Origin: Lachnospiraceae bacterium KH1T2 | Lineage (GTDB): Bacteria > Bacillota > Clostridia > Lachnospirales > Lachnospiraceae | NCBI GenBank assembly: GCA_900114405.1 | Contig: FOSY01000002.1 | Coordinates: 310,001-374,000 of the forward strand | Direction: 5' to 3' | DNA length: 64,000 bases | Part shown: piece by piece, positions 1 to 7,890 of the stretch | Layout: every line of letters begins with the position of its first letter | How positions within the stretch are numbered: position 1 is the stretch's first letter | The notes under the pieces: generated by a model | What the model was told of the DNA's origin: nothing | Seen by the model: the letters and a program-made list of their open reading frames with translations, nothing else | Databases searched by the model: none | Position numbers and translations under genes: made by a program

Positions 1-851
1 ATAAAAAGAATTACAGCATTAGCTGTCTGGACTGCAAACTGACCTTTTCCAAGACCTTGCTTATAAATCATTACTGCTATCGAAGTCGTGGTATTTCCAG
101 GACCTCCGCCAGTCATTGCCATAATCTGATCATAGACCATAAGATAGCCCTTTACTGACAGCACCATATTTATTGTAAAAGACGGCGCAAGCAGTGGAAA
201 CGTTATCAGTCTGAAACGCTTGAAACCATGTGCGCCATCAAGAGCTGCTGCCTCATATATATCAGTATCTATCGACTGAAGACCTGCAATATATATGAGT
301 GTATTAAACGCACATCCCGCCCATACTGTTACAAATACTATTGCCCACATAGCATGGCTTGTTCCAAGAATATTGACCGACATACTTTCGTTTCCAATAG
401 TCTGACCAAGCTTTGGAATTATGTTTCCAAAAATAAAGTTAAAAATGAATCCTACTATAAGGCTTCCAAGCATATACGGCAGGAAGTATATTCCCTTTAA
501 GAAATTCTTAAATCTGATCTTTGCATTCAATGCACACGCAAGAATCAAACTCACAATATTTACTGCAATTGTGCTTATAAAGGCAAATTTGAAAGTAAAT
601 GCGTATGCCGCCAATATATCCTTATTCTTAAAAACGTAAAAATAGTTTTTTAATCCTACAAAATTCCAGGCTCCGTATCCCTTCCAGTCAGTGAAACTGA
701 AAAAAATACCTTTAAGAAATGCACAGGTATGAAAAATGAAAAACAATACAGCCATAAATCCGACGCCAAGATAATATACTGTATCTACTTTTTTGTTTTT
801 CCTTTTCATCCTTGATTCCTTCTTCTCTTTGTGCCTGCTGGTCACAGACAT
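1..851 (-). CDS. Sugar ABC transporter permease, MalF/UgpA type (partial)
   Basis: Inner-membrane subunit of a carbohydrate ABC importer; the 3' end runs off the left edge. The reading frame shows several hydrophobic segments and the EAA loop that docks the ATPase (EAAALDGAHGFKRFRLITFP), followed by PLLAPSFTINMV, as in MalF/LacF-type permeases. Three starts are possible: ATG 893 (overlaps the stop of the binding-protein gene as ATGA, no ribosome site), ATG 851 (GGAG five bases upstream, chosen) and ATG 809 (AAGGA seven bases upstream, gives the usual short cytoplasmic N terminus). It follows the binding-protein gene directly, so they share an operon. The sugar cannot be told from sequence. 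Confidence 0.9.
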   Translation of the reverse strand, partial: MSVTSRHKEKKESRMKRKNKKVDTVYYLGVGFMAVLFFIFHTCAFLKGIFFSFTDWKGYGAWNFVGLKNYFYVFKNKDILAAYAFTFKFAFISTIAVNIVSLILACALNAKIRFKNFLKGIYFLPYMLGSLIVGFIFNFIFGNIIPKLGQTIGNESMSVNILGTSHAMWAIVFVTVWAGCAFNTLIYIAGLQSIDTDIYEAAALDGAHGFKRFRLITFPLLAPSFTINMVLSVKGYLMVYDQIMAMTGGGPGNTTTSIAVMIYKQGLGKGQFAVQTANAVILF

Positions 852-889
852 AACCGCTCCGTCTGTCTGTAAACAGCTTATACTTTCTT

Positions 890-2146
890 TCATTCTGCTA
901 TATTAACTGCGTCATACTGATTATCAAGTTCCTTGAGAAATGTGTCAATATTCTTGCTGTCTTCCTCACCATTGACATAATTCATGGCAAACTCCGAAAG
1001 AGCCTCTGCAAGATCAAACCCTGATGGGTAGTAATGATCCGGAAAATTTGCAACCTTTCCAGACTCGATATCCTTCTGTATGCCTGCAACCTTTGCATCC
1101 GACTGTGTCACACCTTCTATTGGTGAAAATGCAAACTGGTCATCAATATATTTCTGGTTATTCTCTTTCCTCATCATAAAACTCATAAATGCATCTGCAA
1201 CCTCTGGATACTTGGAAGTTTTACTCTCACAAAGAAGTACATCAATTCCTGATGTCACATAATTATGTGAAGTATCATTGGATGCTGGAACTGCGAACAT
1301 ATCAACATTCACATCAGCATTTGCTGTAACAAGCTGATTTAATACCCAGTTTCCGTTTATCATCATCACGCCTTCACCATTGGCAAATGCCTTGTTTCCG
1401 TCATCATATCCTGTACCGAGTATATCCTTTTGAGCATGTTTCATAAGTTCAAGATACTTGCCTGCTATTTCCTGATGTGTAGCTGCAAAGCTTGTATTAC
1501 CCTTACGTCTCTCATCATTAAATGTATCCGGTGCAAGGTCTGGCGCAATACTGTTCCATGCACAGCAGAGTGTCCATGTATCCTTAAATGTATATTCAAA
1601 AGGAGTTTCACCGCTGTCCTCAATTTTCCTTATTACATCCAGAAATTCATCCCAGGTTTTCGGTACTTCAAGACCCAACTCATTAAATTTGTCTACGTTG
1701 TAAATCACACCTGAAGCGTTTGCTGCATATGGTACTGCATATGGAACCTGCTCTTTATTCTTCTGAACATCATAGACCATCTGCATGTAAGCATCCTGAA
1801 CAGTATTGAGATAATCAGCTCCGCTCAGATCCTTCAATACTCCAGCTGACTGCAGCTCTGTATAAGTGCTGTCTCCGCCATATGCAATAATATCCGGTAT
1901 ATCATTCTTTGCAAGCCTCGTTTTCAGTACAGTTCCCGCATCAGCAGGTGTATTAAGGACAACTGTTACGCCGGAAGCTGCATTTTCTTTGTTGAATTCA
2001 TCAACTAAAGTCTTCATTATCTCTGCATTTTCAGCTTTTGAAGAGAAAAATTCCACCTCTTTTTTATCACTCTTTGCACATCCAGGCAGGATTAGTGCAC
2101 TCGTCATAACAGTAATCAATAAAACAGCAACAGATTTCTTCTTCAT
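890..2146 (-). CDS. Extracellular sugar-binding lipoprotein (SBP family 1)
   Basis: Solute-binding protein that delivers a sugar to the permease encoded just downstream. The N terminus has a positive stretch, a hydrophobic core and the lipobox LPGC, so it should be lipid-anchored outside the membrane. The fold family is read from the typical pattern of family 1 binding proteins (VDEFNKENAASGV, FANGEGVMMINGNW, YPEVADAFMSFM). AAAGG lies only two bases before the first ATG (2152) but eight before the second (2146), so I use the second. Expression is probably controlled by the LacI protein upstream through the palindrome at 2204-2217, which lies 58 bases before the start. Confidence 0.92.
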   Translation of the reverse strand: MKKKSVAVLLITVMTSALILPGCAKSDKKEVEFFSSKAENAEIMKTLVDEFNKENAASGVTVVLNTPADAGTVLKTRLAKNDIPDIIAYGGDSTYTELQSAGVLKDLSGADYLNTVQDAYMQMVYDVQKNKEQVPYAVPYAANASGVIYNVDKFNELGLEVPKTWDEFLDVIRKIEDSGETPFEYTFKDTWTLCCAWNSIAPDLAPDTFNDERRKGNTSFAATHQEIAGKYLELMKHAQKDILGTGYDDGNKAFANGEGVMMINGNWVLNQLVTANADVNVDMFAVPASNDTSHNYVTSGIDVLLCESKTSKYPEVADAFMSFMMRKENNQKYIDDQFAFSPIEGVTQSDAKVAGIQKDIESGKVANFPDHYYPSGFDLAEALSEFAMNYVNGEEDSKNIDTFLKELDNQYDAVNIAE

Positions 2147-2203
2147 AATCATTACCTTTCATATATGATATTTACCCTTAAATAATGAAATACATTTCCT
2201 CGG

Positions 2204-2217
2204 GTTATGCGCATAAC
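2204..2217. promoter_or_regulatory. LacI-type operator, copy 1
   Basis: GTTATGCGCATAAC is a perfect 14-bp palindrome with a central CG, the usual form of a LacI/GalR-family operator. It lies between the lacI terminator and the binding-protein start, so it is placed to repress that gene. An identical copy sits 42 bases away at 2260-2273. No clear -35/-10 pair could be assigned around it. Confidence 0.75.
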
Positions 2218-2233
2218 TTATATTAAAAAAATA

Positions 2234-2253
2234 ACGCAAGCTTCCGCTTGCGT
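2234..2253 (-). terminator. Rho-independent terminator of the lacI gene
   Basis: An 8-bp perfect stem (ACGCAAGC/GCTTGCGT) with a four-base loop is followed on the minus strand by TATTTTTTTA. It ends the lacI transcript between the two operator copies, so the sugar genes downstream need their own promoter. Confidence 0.85.
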
Positions 2254-2259
2254 CAATAG

Positions 2260-2273
2260 GTTATGCGCATAAC
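2260..2273. promoter_or_regulatory. LacI-type operator, copy 2
   Basis: This is the second perfect copy of GTTATGCGCATAAC. It abuts the stop codon of the lacI gene (2274-2276) and lies upstream of copy 1 relative to the binding-protein gene. The 56-bp centre-to-centre distance would allow one tetramer to bridge both sites or two dimers to cooperate; that is inference. Confidence 0.7.
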
Positions 2274-3284
2274 TTACTCTGCCTGTATTACTGATTCTCT
2301 TTCCACAAGCCTTACCGAAGTAAGCATCTGATGCTTTACTGTTTTTTTATCAATCATTTTGAGTAAACTCTGTACTGACTTTTTAGCCTTCTCTTCAACA
2401 TCTTGATGGATCGTCGTTAACTCTGGCTTAAACAATGTCGAATACAATATATCATCAAATCCAGCAATAGAAATATCTTCAGGTATCCGCACGCCATGAT
2501 TTCTCAAGTGTTGACTGCAGACCAACGCATAGTAATCAGAAGCACAAAACAATGCCGTCATATTTCTGAGTATAGGAAATACTCTTTCAAATTCATCATG
2601 CTCCATCTTATTTGCAGATTTAATAATAATATGTGATTTATCATTGATATTCACTCCATTATCAGAAAGTCCCTTTTGAAAGCCTTTCCATCTGAAGTGG
2701 TCGCCTGCTACATCATTATCTGCGATCATAGCGACATTTTTATGCCCCATTTTTGCAAAGTACTCTCCCATAAGATATCCACCATGATAATCATCGGTTC
2801 TTATCTGTACTATGCTGTCACAATCATATTCAAAGAGAGAGTCAATAGTTACTACAGGTTTATCATATCCGGCTGTTATCGCAAACATAAGGTCAGGATG
2901 AATATTACAAAGTATCAGACCATCAAGATTCCACCGATTTGCCTGTACAAGCACCTCGTCCGCCGTATGACCGAGTATAAGCAGCATATATTTACCCATT
3001 ATCCGGATTTCTCGTTCAAGGAAAGTAAAGAGCCTGCTGAAATACGGATCTTCCATGACATACTTGCTTCCCATTTTATCAGTTACAACTATCCCTATCA
3101 TGTCAGATTTGGTACTTGCAAGCGAAAGTGCCGACTGATTTGGTACATATCCATTTTCCTTGATTGCTGCCTCAATTTTTTCCCTTACTTCAGGTGAGAC
3201 TTTATTTAATTTACCATGAATTACATTTGAAACTGTAGCCGTACTTACGCCACAAAGCTTTGCAATATCTTTAATTCTTATCAT
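2274..3284 (-). CDS. LacI/GalR-family transcriptional regulator (local sugar repressor)
   Basis: A DNA-binding repressor of about 336 residues. The N-terminal HTH (IKDIAKLCGVSTATVSNVIH) and hinge region (YVPNQSALSLAS) are canonical, followed by a periplasmic-binding-protein-like sugar domain (GLILCNIHPDL, FDDILYSTLFKPELTTI). The operator-recognition residues lie in STATVSNV. The ATG at 3284 gives the normal N terminus (MIRIKDIA). AGG is 12 bases from it, while a TTG at 3290 has better spacing, so the start is uncertain by two codons. It precedes the sugar-transport genes and is separated from them by a terminator and two operators, so it probably regulates them. Confidence 0.92.
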   Translation of the reverse strand: MIRIKDIAKLCGVSTATVSNVIHGKLNKVSPEVREKIEAAIKENGYVPNQSALSLASTKSDMIGIVVTDKMGSKYVMEDPYFSRLFTFLEREIRIMGKYMLLILGHTADEVLVQANRWNLDGLILCNIHPDLMFAITAGYDKPVVTIDSLFEYDCDSIVQIRTDDYHGGYLMGEYFAKMGHKNVAMIADNDVAGDHFRWKGFQKGLSDNGVNINDKSHIIIKSANKMEHDEFERVFPILRNMTALFCASDYYALVCSQHLRNHGVRIPEDISIAGFDDILYSTLFKPELTTIHQDVEEKAKKSVQSLLKMIDKKTVKHQMLTSVRLVERESVIQAE

Positions 3285-3761
3285 TTTCAACAATTACCTG
3301 CAAAAAATACCTTTCTGCTATATCCAGTAGAAAAAATTAAATTTATGTCGCACAGAAGAATAGGCTCAATCCCAGATATTAACCAGGGTTGAGCCTTAAT
3401 CGTTTCAAAATTTATGATCACATATTCAAATTTAAACTATCTATTATCCAAGCTCAGTTTCAATTTCATTTCAAACCATGTCCTTAGCTTCATTACGTTA
3501 TAAAGGCAAGTCTAAAAAGTATTCCGGCATACCCCTGTTACCCAACTCCCAATCCGTAACCGTCCTATATCTTATGGCTATAATAGCACACCATAATATA
3601 TTATACAACGCATAAACTCATGTCCTTATTACCGTTTTAATCGCTTGTTCATAATCGTCTTAACCCCGTTAATCTAAAGTATTCCTTTCAAAAATAAAGC
3701 AGGGACAATTATGGAGGGATCCTTTTTTGGTTGAATTAAACGGAAAGAATGGATATACATA
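3285..3761. other. 477-bp gap with a decayed gene fragment and a hairpin
   Basis: No intact gene. It holds an imperfect hairpin at about 3363-3395 (AGGCTCAA / TTGAGCCT, with CCC/GGG inside and one bulged base) that has no good U-tract on either strand. It also holds the HTH remnant listed at 3498-3575. The rest shows nothing I can assign. Confidence 0.5.
3498..3575 (-). pseudogene. Remnant of an HTH gene like the one at 12729-12920
   Basis: One minus-strand frame reads IRYRTVTDWELGNRGMPEYF before a stop at 3498. The intact HTH protein at 12729-12920 reads IPYRTMTDWEAGKRKMPTYL at the matching place: 13 of these 20 positions are identical, without gaps. Nothing upstream resembles the first half of that protein and there is no start codon with a ribosome site, so only the 3' half survives. 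The next gene of the intact locus (DUF3791) is not recognisable here. Confidence 0.6.
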
Positions 3762-5615
3762 TTACGTTCCGTAATGATCATCAACTATCTGATCAAGCAA
3801 TTCGAAATTACGGAAATCACTGTAATCTGTTGTTCCGTCTGTATTTTTCTTTGTAATATCATAATCTGGTGATACACCGGCTTCTACATTTCCTCCATTC
3901 TGATAGTTAAATACTCTGAATGCTGATGCTGAATATTGAACACCCTGATTCATTTTAAAGAAAACAAGATTGCATGTTCCGCCAGCACTTTTCTCTCCTA
4001 TTATCGGAATTCCGGCTTCCTTACACAGACAAGGGAACAGATTGCCGCTTGAAAATGAACCCTGGGAACACATAACGGCATAATTAAAGCCATAATCAAA
4101 GTCTTCATCGTCCCCTTCAAATTTACCATCCTGATCCATATCGTAATCTAACTTTTCATATGTCGCATTGCCGGTCATTGCACTTTCATAGTAGAATTCA
4201 TCTCGCTTATCTTTGGTAACGGCATTAAGCATATACATACATGATTCTGTAGAACCTCCGCCATTATCCGAATCATCAAATATGAAATTCTTCATGCCAT
4301 GCTCTTTCGCAAGATCAAGCGCTTTCTTAAAGTTCCTTACAACATTATCGTCATAATTTGTATATACAAAGATTCCGGTGTCATCAAATTCATAGTAACG
4401 ATAGCGTTGTCCTTCTTCTGTCTCTTCATCAAAAACAGCCTGATATTTATCAAACTCACTGCCGTACTCTTTGATTATCATCTTGGCTTCCATTTTACTT
4501 ATATAATCGCCGTACCACTTCCGATAAAGAACAGTCCTTATATTGTCGGGTTCCTCTTTTACGATCCTGCCAAGTTCAGCGAACGCCGTTGTCCCATCAA
4601 GGTCAGTGAGAATATCCGTAGAAAGATCTGTATGACCGCCATCATATAACATAGTTGACAAAATTATGGTACCAAATAACAGATCAACAGTCTTATCAGA
4701 ATTAAGAAGCTCTTTTACCTGCCTTGTCTCATCACTGTAGCTTTCAAGCGTGGCATCAAATCCTTTATCCCTGATAGACTCAGCTAATATACAATGCGGT
4801 GCGTTGCCATATATATTATCCATAACAAAGCAAAGCTCCCCATAGGTATATGCTATCTCACCGGCATCCCTGACTTCTTTATTGAAATAGTCCTCCCAGT
4901 TAACAGAAGGTTTGTCGGAACTGTAATTCAGATAAATCTTATTATCATAATAAACAGTATTCAAATAAGAAACCCCTGTAAAATCAGCTGCTGTTGTAAG
5001 CGGAAAATATACTTTGCCGCCTTCTTCTATGATATCTATTCCGTAATTTGAAAGATCGATATCAAGGGCGTAGGGATCTTTTCTGTAATCAGTAGCAATG
5101 ATATGTTCATATACATATTCTGTATCATCTGTCGGATTCAGCCTCTGATCGTTATATAAGAACTGCTCTATTTTATCAGAATGTAGTGTATCCTTAACCG
5201 TATCAACTGTCATATTGCCTTTGGCATTACTTATCTTATACACTCCACTGCCTTGTGATGATAAAGAGAATACATTGGCCGTATCATATACTTTATTCAT
5301 ATATTCAACAACATCAACATAAGGAACCGGAATGCCTTCTTTCATAAAGCCACTGATAGTTGAAGCTTTACCATCCGGATCGACTACTTCAAGCTGCGCC
5401 ACATCATAAGCACCTGTCTCCTGCGCTTCGTTCACTTCTTCCGGTGATTTCGTAGATTGCTCCGTTGTAGGTTCTGTCGTAACCTGTGCATCTACTACAT
5501 CCGATGCTTCTATGGATGCGGAAGCCGTTGTTTCGTTTGAGCCTGATGATCCGCAGGCGACAAGGTTTATTGACAAAGCCGATACCAATGTCAGTGAAAT
5601 CAATATTCTCTTCAT
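3762..5615 (-). CDS. S41-family peptidase-like lipoprotein (downstream copy)
   Basis: A secreted lipoprotein of 617 residues; lipobox LVAC follows a short signal. A Thr/Ser/Glu-rich linker comes first, then a novel N-terminal region, then an S41 (tail-specific protease) catalytic domain. In the latter, FIFDDSDNGGG is the strand-turn motif before the active site and SFSSGN (about 520-525) matches the nucleophile Ser region, followed by GEKSAGG. No PDZ domain is visible. It resembles the protein encoded at 7891-9783 in layout and motifs, so they are likely paralogues. AGGAGG is five bases before the ATG. It is last in a three-gene unit with the M13 and other S41 genes; 58 bp separate it from the M13 gene. 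Substrate unknown. Confidence 0.82.
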   Translation of the reverse strand: MKRILISLTLVSALSINLVACGSSGSNETTASASIEASDVVDAQVTTEPTTEQSTKSPEEVNEAQETGAYDVAQLEVVDPDGKASTISGFMKEGIPVPYVDVVEYMNKVYDTANVFSLSSQGSGVYKISNAKGNMTVDTVKDTLHSDKIEQFLYNDQRLNPTDDTEYVYEHIIATDYRKDPYALDIDLSNYGIDIIEEGGKVYFPLTTAADFTGVSYLNTVYYDNKIYLNYSSDKPSVNWEDYFNKEVRDAGEIAYTYGELCFVMDNIYGNAPHCILAESIRDKGFDATLESYSDETRQVKELLNSDKTVDLLFGTIILSTMLYDGGHTDLSTDILTDLDGTTAFAELGRIVKEEPDNIRTVLYRKWYGDYISKMEAKMIIKEYGSEFDKYQAVFDEETEEGQRYRYYEFDDTGIFVYTNYDDNVVRNFKKALDLAKEHGMKNFIFDDSDNGGGSTESCMYMLNAVTKDKRDEFYYESAMTGNATYEKLDYDMDQDGKFEGDDEDFDYGFNYAVMCSQGSFSSGNLFPCLCKEAGIPIIGEKSAGGTCNLVFFKMNQGVQYSASAFRVFNYQNGGNVEAGVSPDYDITKKNTDGTTDYSDFRNFELLDQIVDDHYGT

Positions 5616-5673
5616 AAAATCCTCCTGTTAAATCAGAAAAAATCATTGGGTGGCAAATGATCAACCCCAAAAT

Positions 5674-7827
5674 TTACCAGACAGTGATACGATCTTCAGG
5701 AGCAAGATACATGCCGTCCCCTTCTTTAATATCATAGAAATTCAGGAAATCATCGTAGTTCTGTAGCGGAACATTGGCACGATAGGCTTCCACTGGATGA
5801 TCATTGGTATCAACGTATTCTTTTTCCGCTTCCTCATAACGTGCCTGCTTCTGAATGATGGCAATCTGTTTGAAGAATGTGTCGTAATCGAAATCCTCCT
5901 GCTCCTTCGCAATGGAGAGCAGGCACTTTAAGGATCCAAGATCCGAAATGGCTTCTCCCTGAATCAACTGCGCTCCCTCTTCTCCGTAGGTGGCATCGGA
6001 AACCTGCGGCATCGGCGCCAGCTCACTGTAGTACTTGAGCAGTTTATCCACCCGTTCCTGGAAAGCCTTCCCGTCTTCATCTGTCCACCAGATCGTCTGA
6101 GCTCCGTCTTTATCATAATTGGCACCGGTTGTATCAAAGGCATGAGTGAGCTCATGGCCAACTATCATGCAAAGGCCGCCCATCTTCTTTTCCAAAGGCC
6201 AGCTTTCATCATAATAGTCGCCACCGCAGATACCGGCTAAGATATTCATGGAATTATCCTGCGGCATATATATTGCCCCCAAAGTGCTGTAATACGTATC
6301 ATATCTCCAATAGGTTCCGTCATTTTTACAGGATAACGGAGCCGCCTCTGACAGCCTGAAGTATCTTCTTCCCTTGATAATAGCGCTGAGTGCCGTTTCG
6401 CCTTCGGTAGCGGTTCCGATGGCATCGCATTTGACATCATACACTTTTTCCGGATAGCAGATATGCAGTTTAATGTTATCCAGTTTTTCGATGGCGATCG
6501 CCTTTGTCTCATCAGAAAGCCAATCCTCTTCCATAAGCATCTTACGGTAGGCTTTTACCATCATATCAGTCAGCTCCTCCACCTGGGGCTTGATGCTCTT
6601 ATCAAAGCAATAATTGACATACATCTGATCCACCATGGAGGGCACAGTGTCTTCCATCACTTTCAACGCATAGAAATCAGCATCGTTTATAGTCTTGGAG
6701 CCGTTCAATTTTGCTGTCTCTTCATATGTTTCAAAATCACAGTATTTCGTGAAATCCAAAAGTGTATTTACAAGCGTCCACGCTTTGATACCTTCAATAT
6801 TTTCATCCGAATAATTCTCATCAAAGCTGTCAACAATCTTTGTATACCCTACCATGATCTTTCCTTTGAAATCGACATCATAACCTAAAGACCTGAAGAT
6901 ATCCGCAAAAGGAAGTTTTTTGTATTTCTCCTCAAACTCTGCGATTGTAAGCGTGCTTGTGGGATCTCCCGAAATGTCCGCCATGATGGCTTCTATCCCC
7001 GGAAGGAATTTACGTTCAAACCCTTTTGCAGTATCAAAGATATCGTTCGCCTCGCTTTCAGAGTATCCGAGACGTTTCAGCATGTACTCCGCAGTCTTAT
7101 GCTTAATGGCAAGTCCATCGGTTTCCGGGGCTCCCTCCTGATAGTCATCGGGTTCATCCGACAGCAGAGAAACATTCTGAATACACAGCATATTAACAAA
7201 GGGATCCAGCGGTTCCGGTATAATTGAGACACTCACCATCGGCGTTCCATAGAGATTGCGTCCCGGATCAGAGTAGTATTTCGTCATCTCCTCAACGGAG
7301 GAAATAGACATAAGATCCTCCACATAGGGCTTTAATGGGTCAAGTCCTTCTTTATTTCTGGTATCCCAGTCCGTAAGCAGTGCGTAATAGTTTTGGAGTG
7401 ATGTCAGATCCTGATCATCCTTTTTTTCGCCAGTCAGGACTGCAAGCTTTGCTTGGTTGATATTATCAGTCTGCTCTGTTCTTGCGGAAACATTTTCTGC
7501 GCCCTCTCTTAGCTTTACGTTCTCAGCCCAGTCCCGGTTAATGGCTGCCGCAAAATCATCCTTAAGGCTGATATCGCCCATACCCTCATAGGTTCCGTAA
7601 ATCCCGGAGTCAATCCACTTTGCACCGGGGTGATCAGCTGCAGTTGTTTCCACTGAAGTATCTATCGGTTCAGATTCTTTGTTTTCATCACTCTCAGTCA
7701 TGGTGCTCTGCTGTTCATTGGCACTGCCGGATGTTACGTTGGTAGTCCCTGTGCTTCCACATCCGGTAAAAAATGTACCAGCCACTATTATCAATGACAA
7801 AATACTACTAATCAGTCTCTTTTTCAT
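5674..7827 (-). CDS. M13-family (neprilysin/PepO-like) zinc endopeptidase lipoprotein
   Basis: A peptide-cutting zinc metallopeptidase of 717 residues anchored outside the membrane by a lipid (lipobox FTGC). The zinc site HELTH is at about 558-562 and the third ligand is Glu in GEAISD (about 624-629), equivalent to the family's GExxxD. The C-terminal substrate-binding block HPVEAYRANVPLQNYDDF matches the M13 signature region. The length is normal for PepO-like enzymes plus a signal and linker. AGGAGG is six bases upstream. It lies between two S41 peptidase genes with about 60 bp on each side, which suggests one operon for extracellular peptide breakdown or maturation. The partner peptides are unknown. 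Confidence 0.93.
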   Translation of the reverse strand: MKKRLISSILSLIIVAGTFFTGCGSTGTTNVTSGSANEQQSTMTESDENKESEPIDTSVETTAADHPGAKWIDSGIYGTYEGMGDISLKDDFAAAINRDWAENVKLREGAENVSARTEQTDNINQAKLAVLTGEKKDDQDLTSLQNYYALLTDWDTRNKEGLDPLKPYVEDLMSISSVEEMTKYYSDPGRNLYGTPMVSVSIIPEPLDPFVNMLCIQNVSLLSDEPDDYQEGAPETDGLAIKHKTAEYMLKRLGYSESEANDIFDTAKGFERKFLPGIEAIMADISGDPTSTLTIAEFEEKYKKLPFADIFRSLGYDVDFKGKIMVGYTKIVDSFDENYSDENIEGIKAWTLVNTLLDFTKYCDFETYEETAKLNGSKTINDADFYALKVMEDTVPSMVDQMYVNYCFDKSIKPQVEELTDMMVKAYRKMLMEEDWLSDETKAIAIEKLDNIKLHICYPEKVYDVKCDAIGTATEGETALSAIIKGRRYFRLSEAAPLSCKNDGTYWRYDTYYSTLGAIYMPQDNSMNILAGICGGDYYDESWPLEKKMGGLCMIVGHELTHAFDTTGANYDKDGAQTIWWTDEDGKAFQERVDKLLKYYSELAPMPQVSDATYGEEGAQLIQGEAISDLGSLKCLLSIAKEQEDFDYDTFFKQIAIIQKQARYEEAEKEYVDTNDHPVEAYRANVPLQNYDDFLNFYDIKEGDGMYLAPEDRITVW

Positions 7828-7890
7828 AGGTAGCCTCCTGCTTGCATAAAAGAACGAAGGTATTTAGCTCATCCGGTCTTTTTGTTTAAG

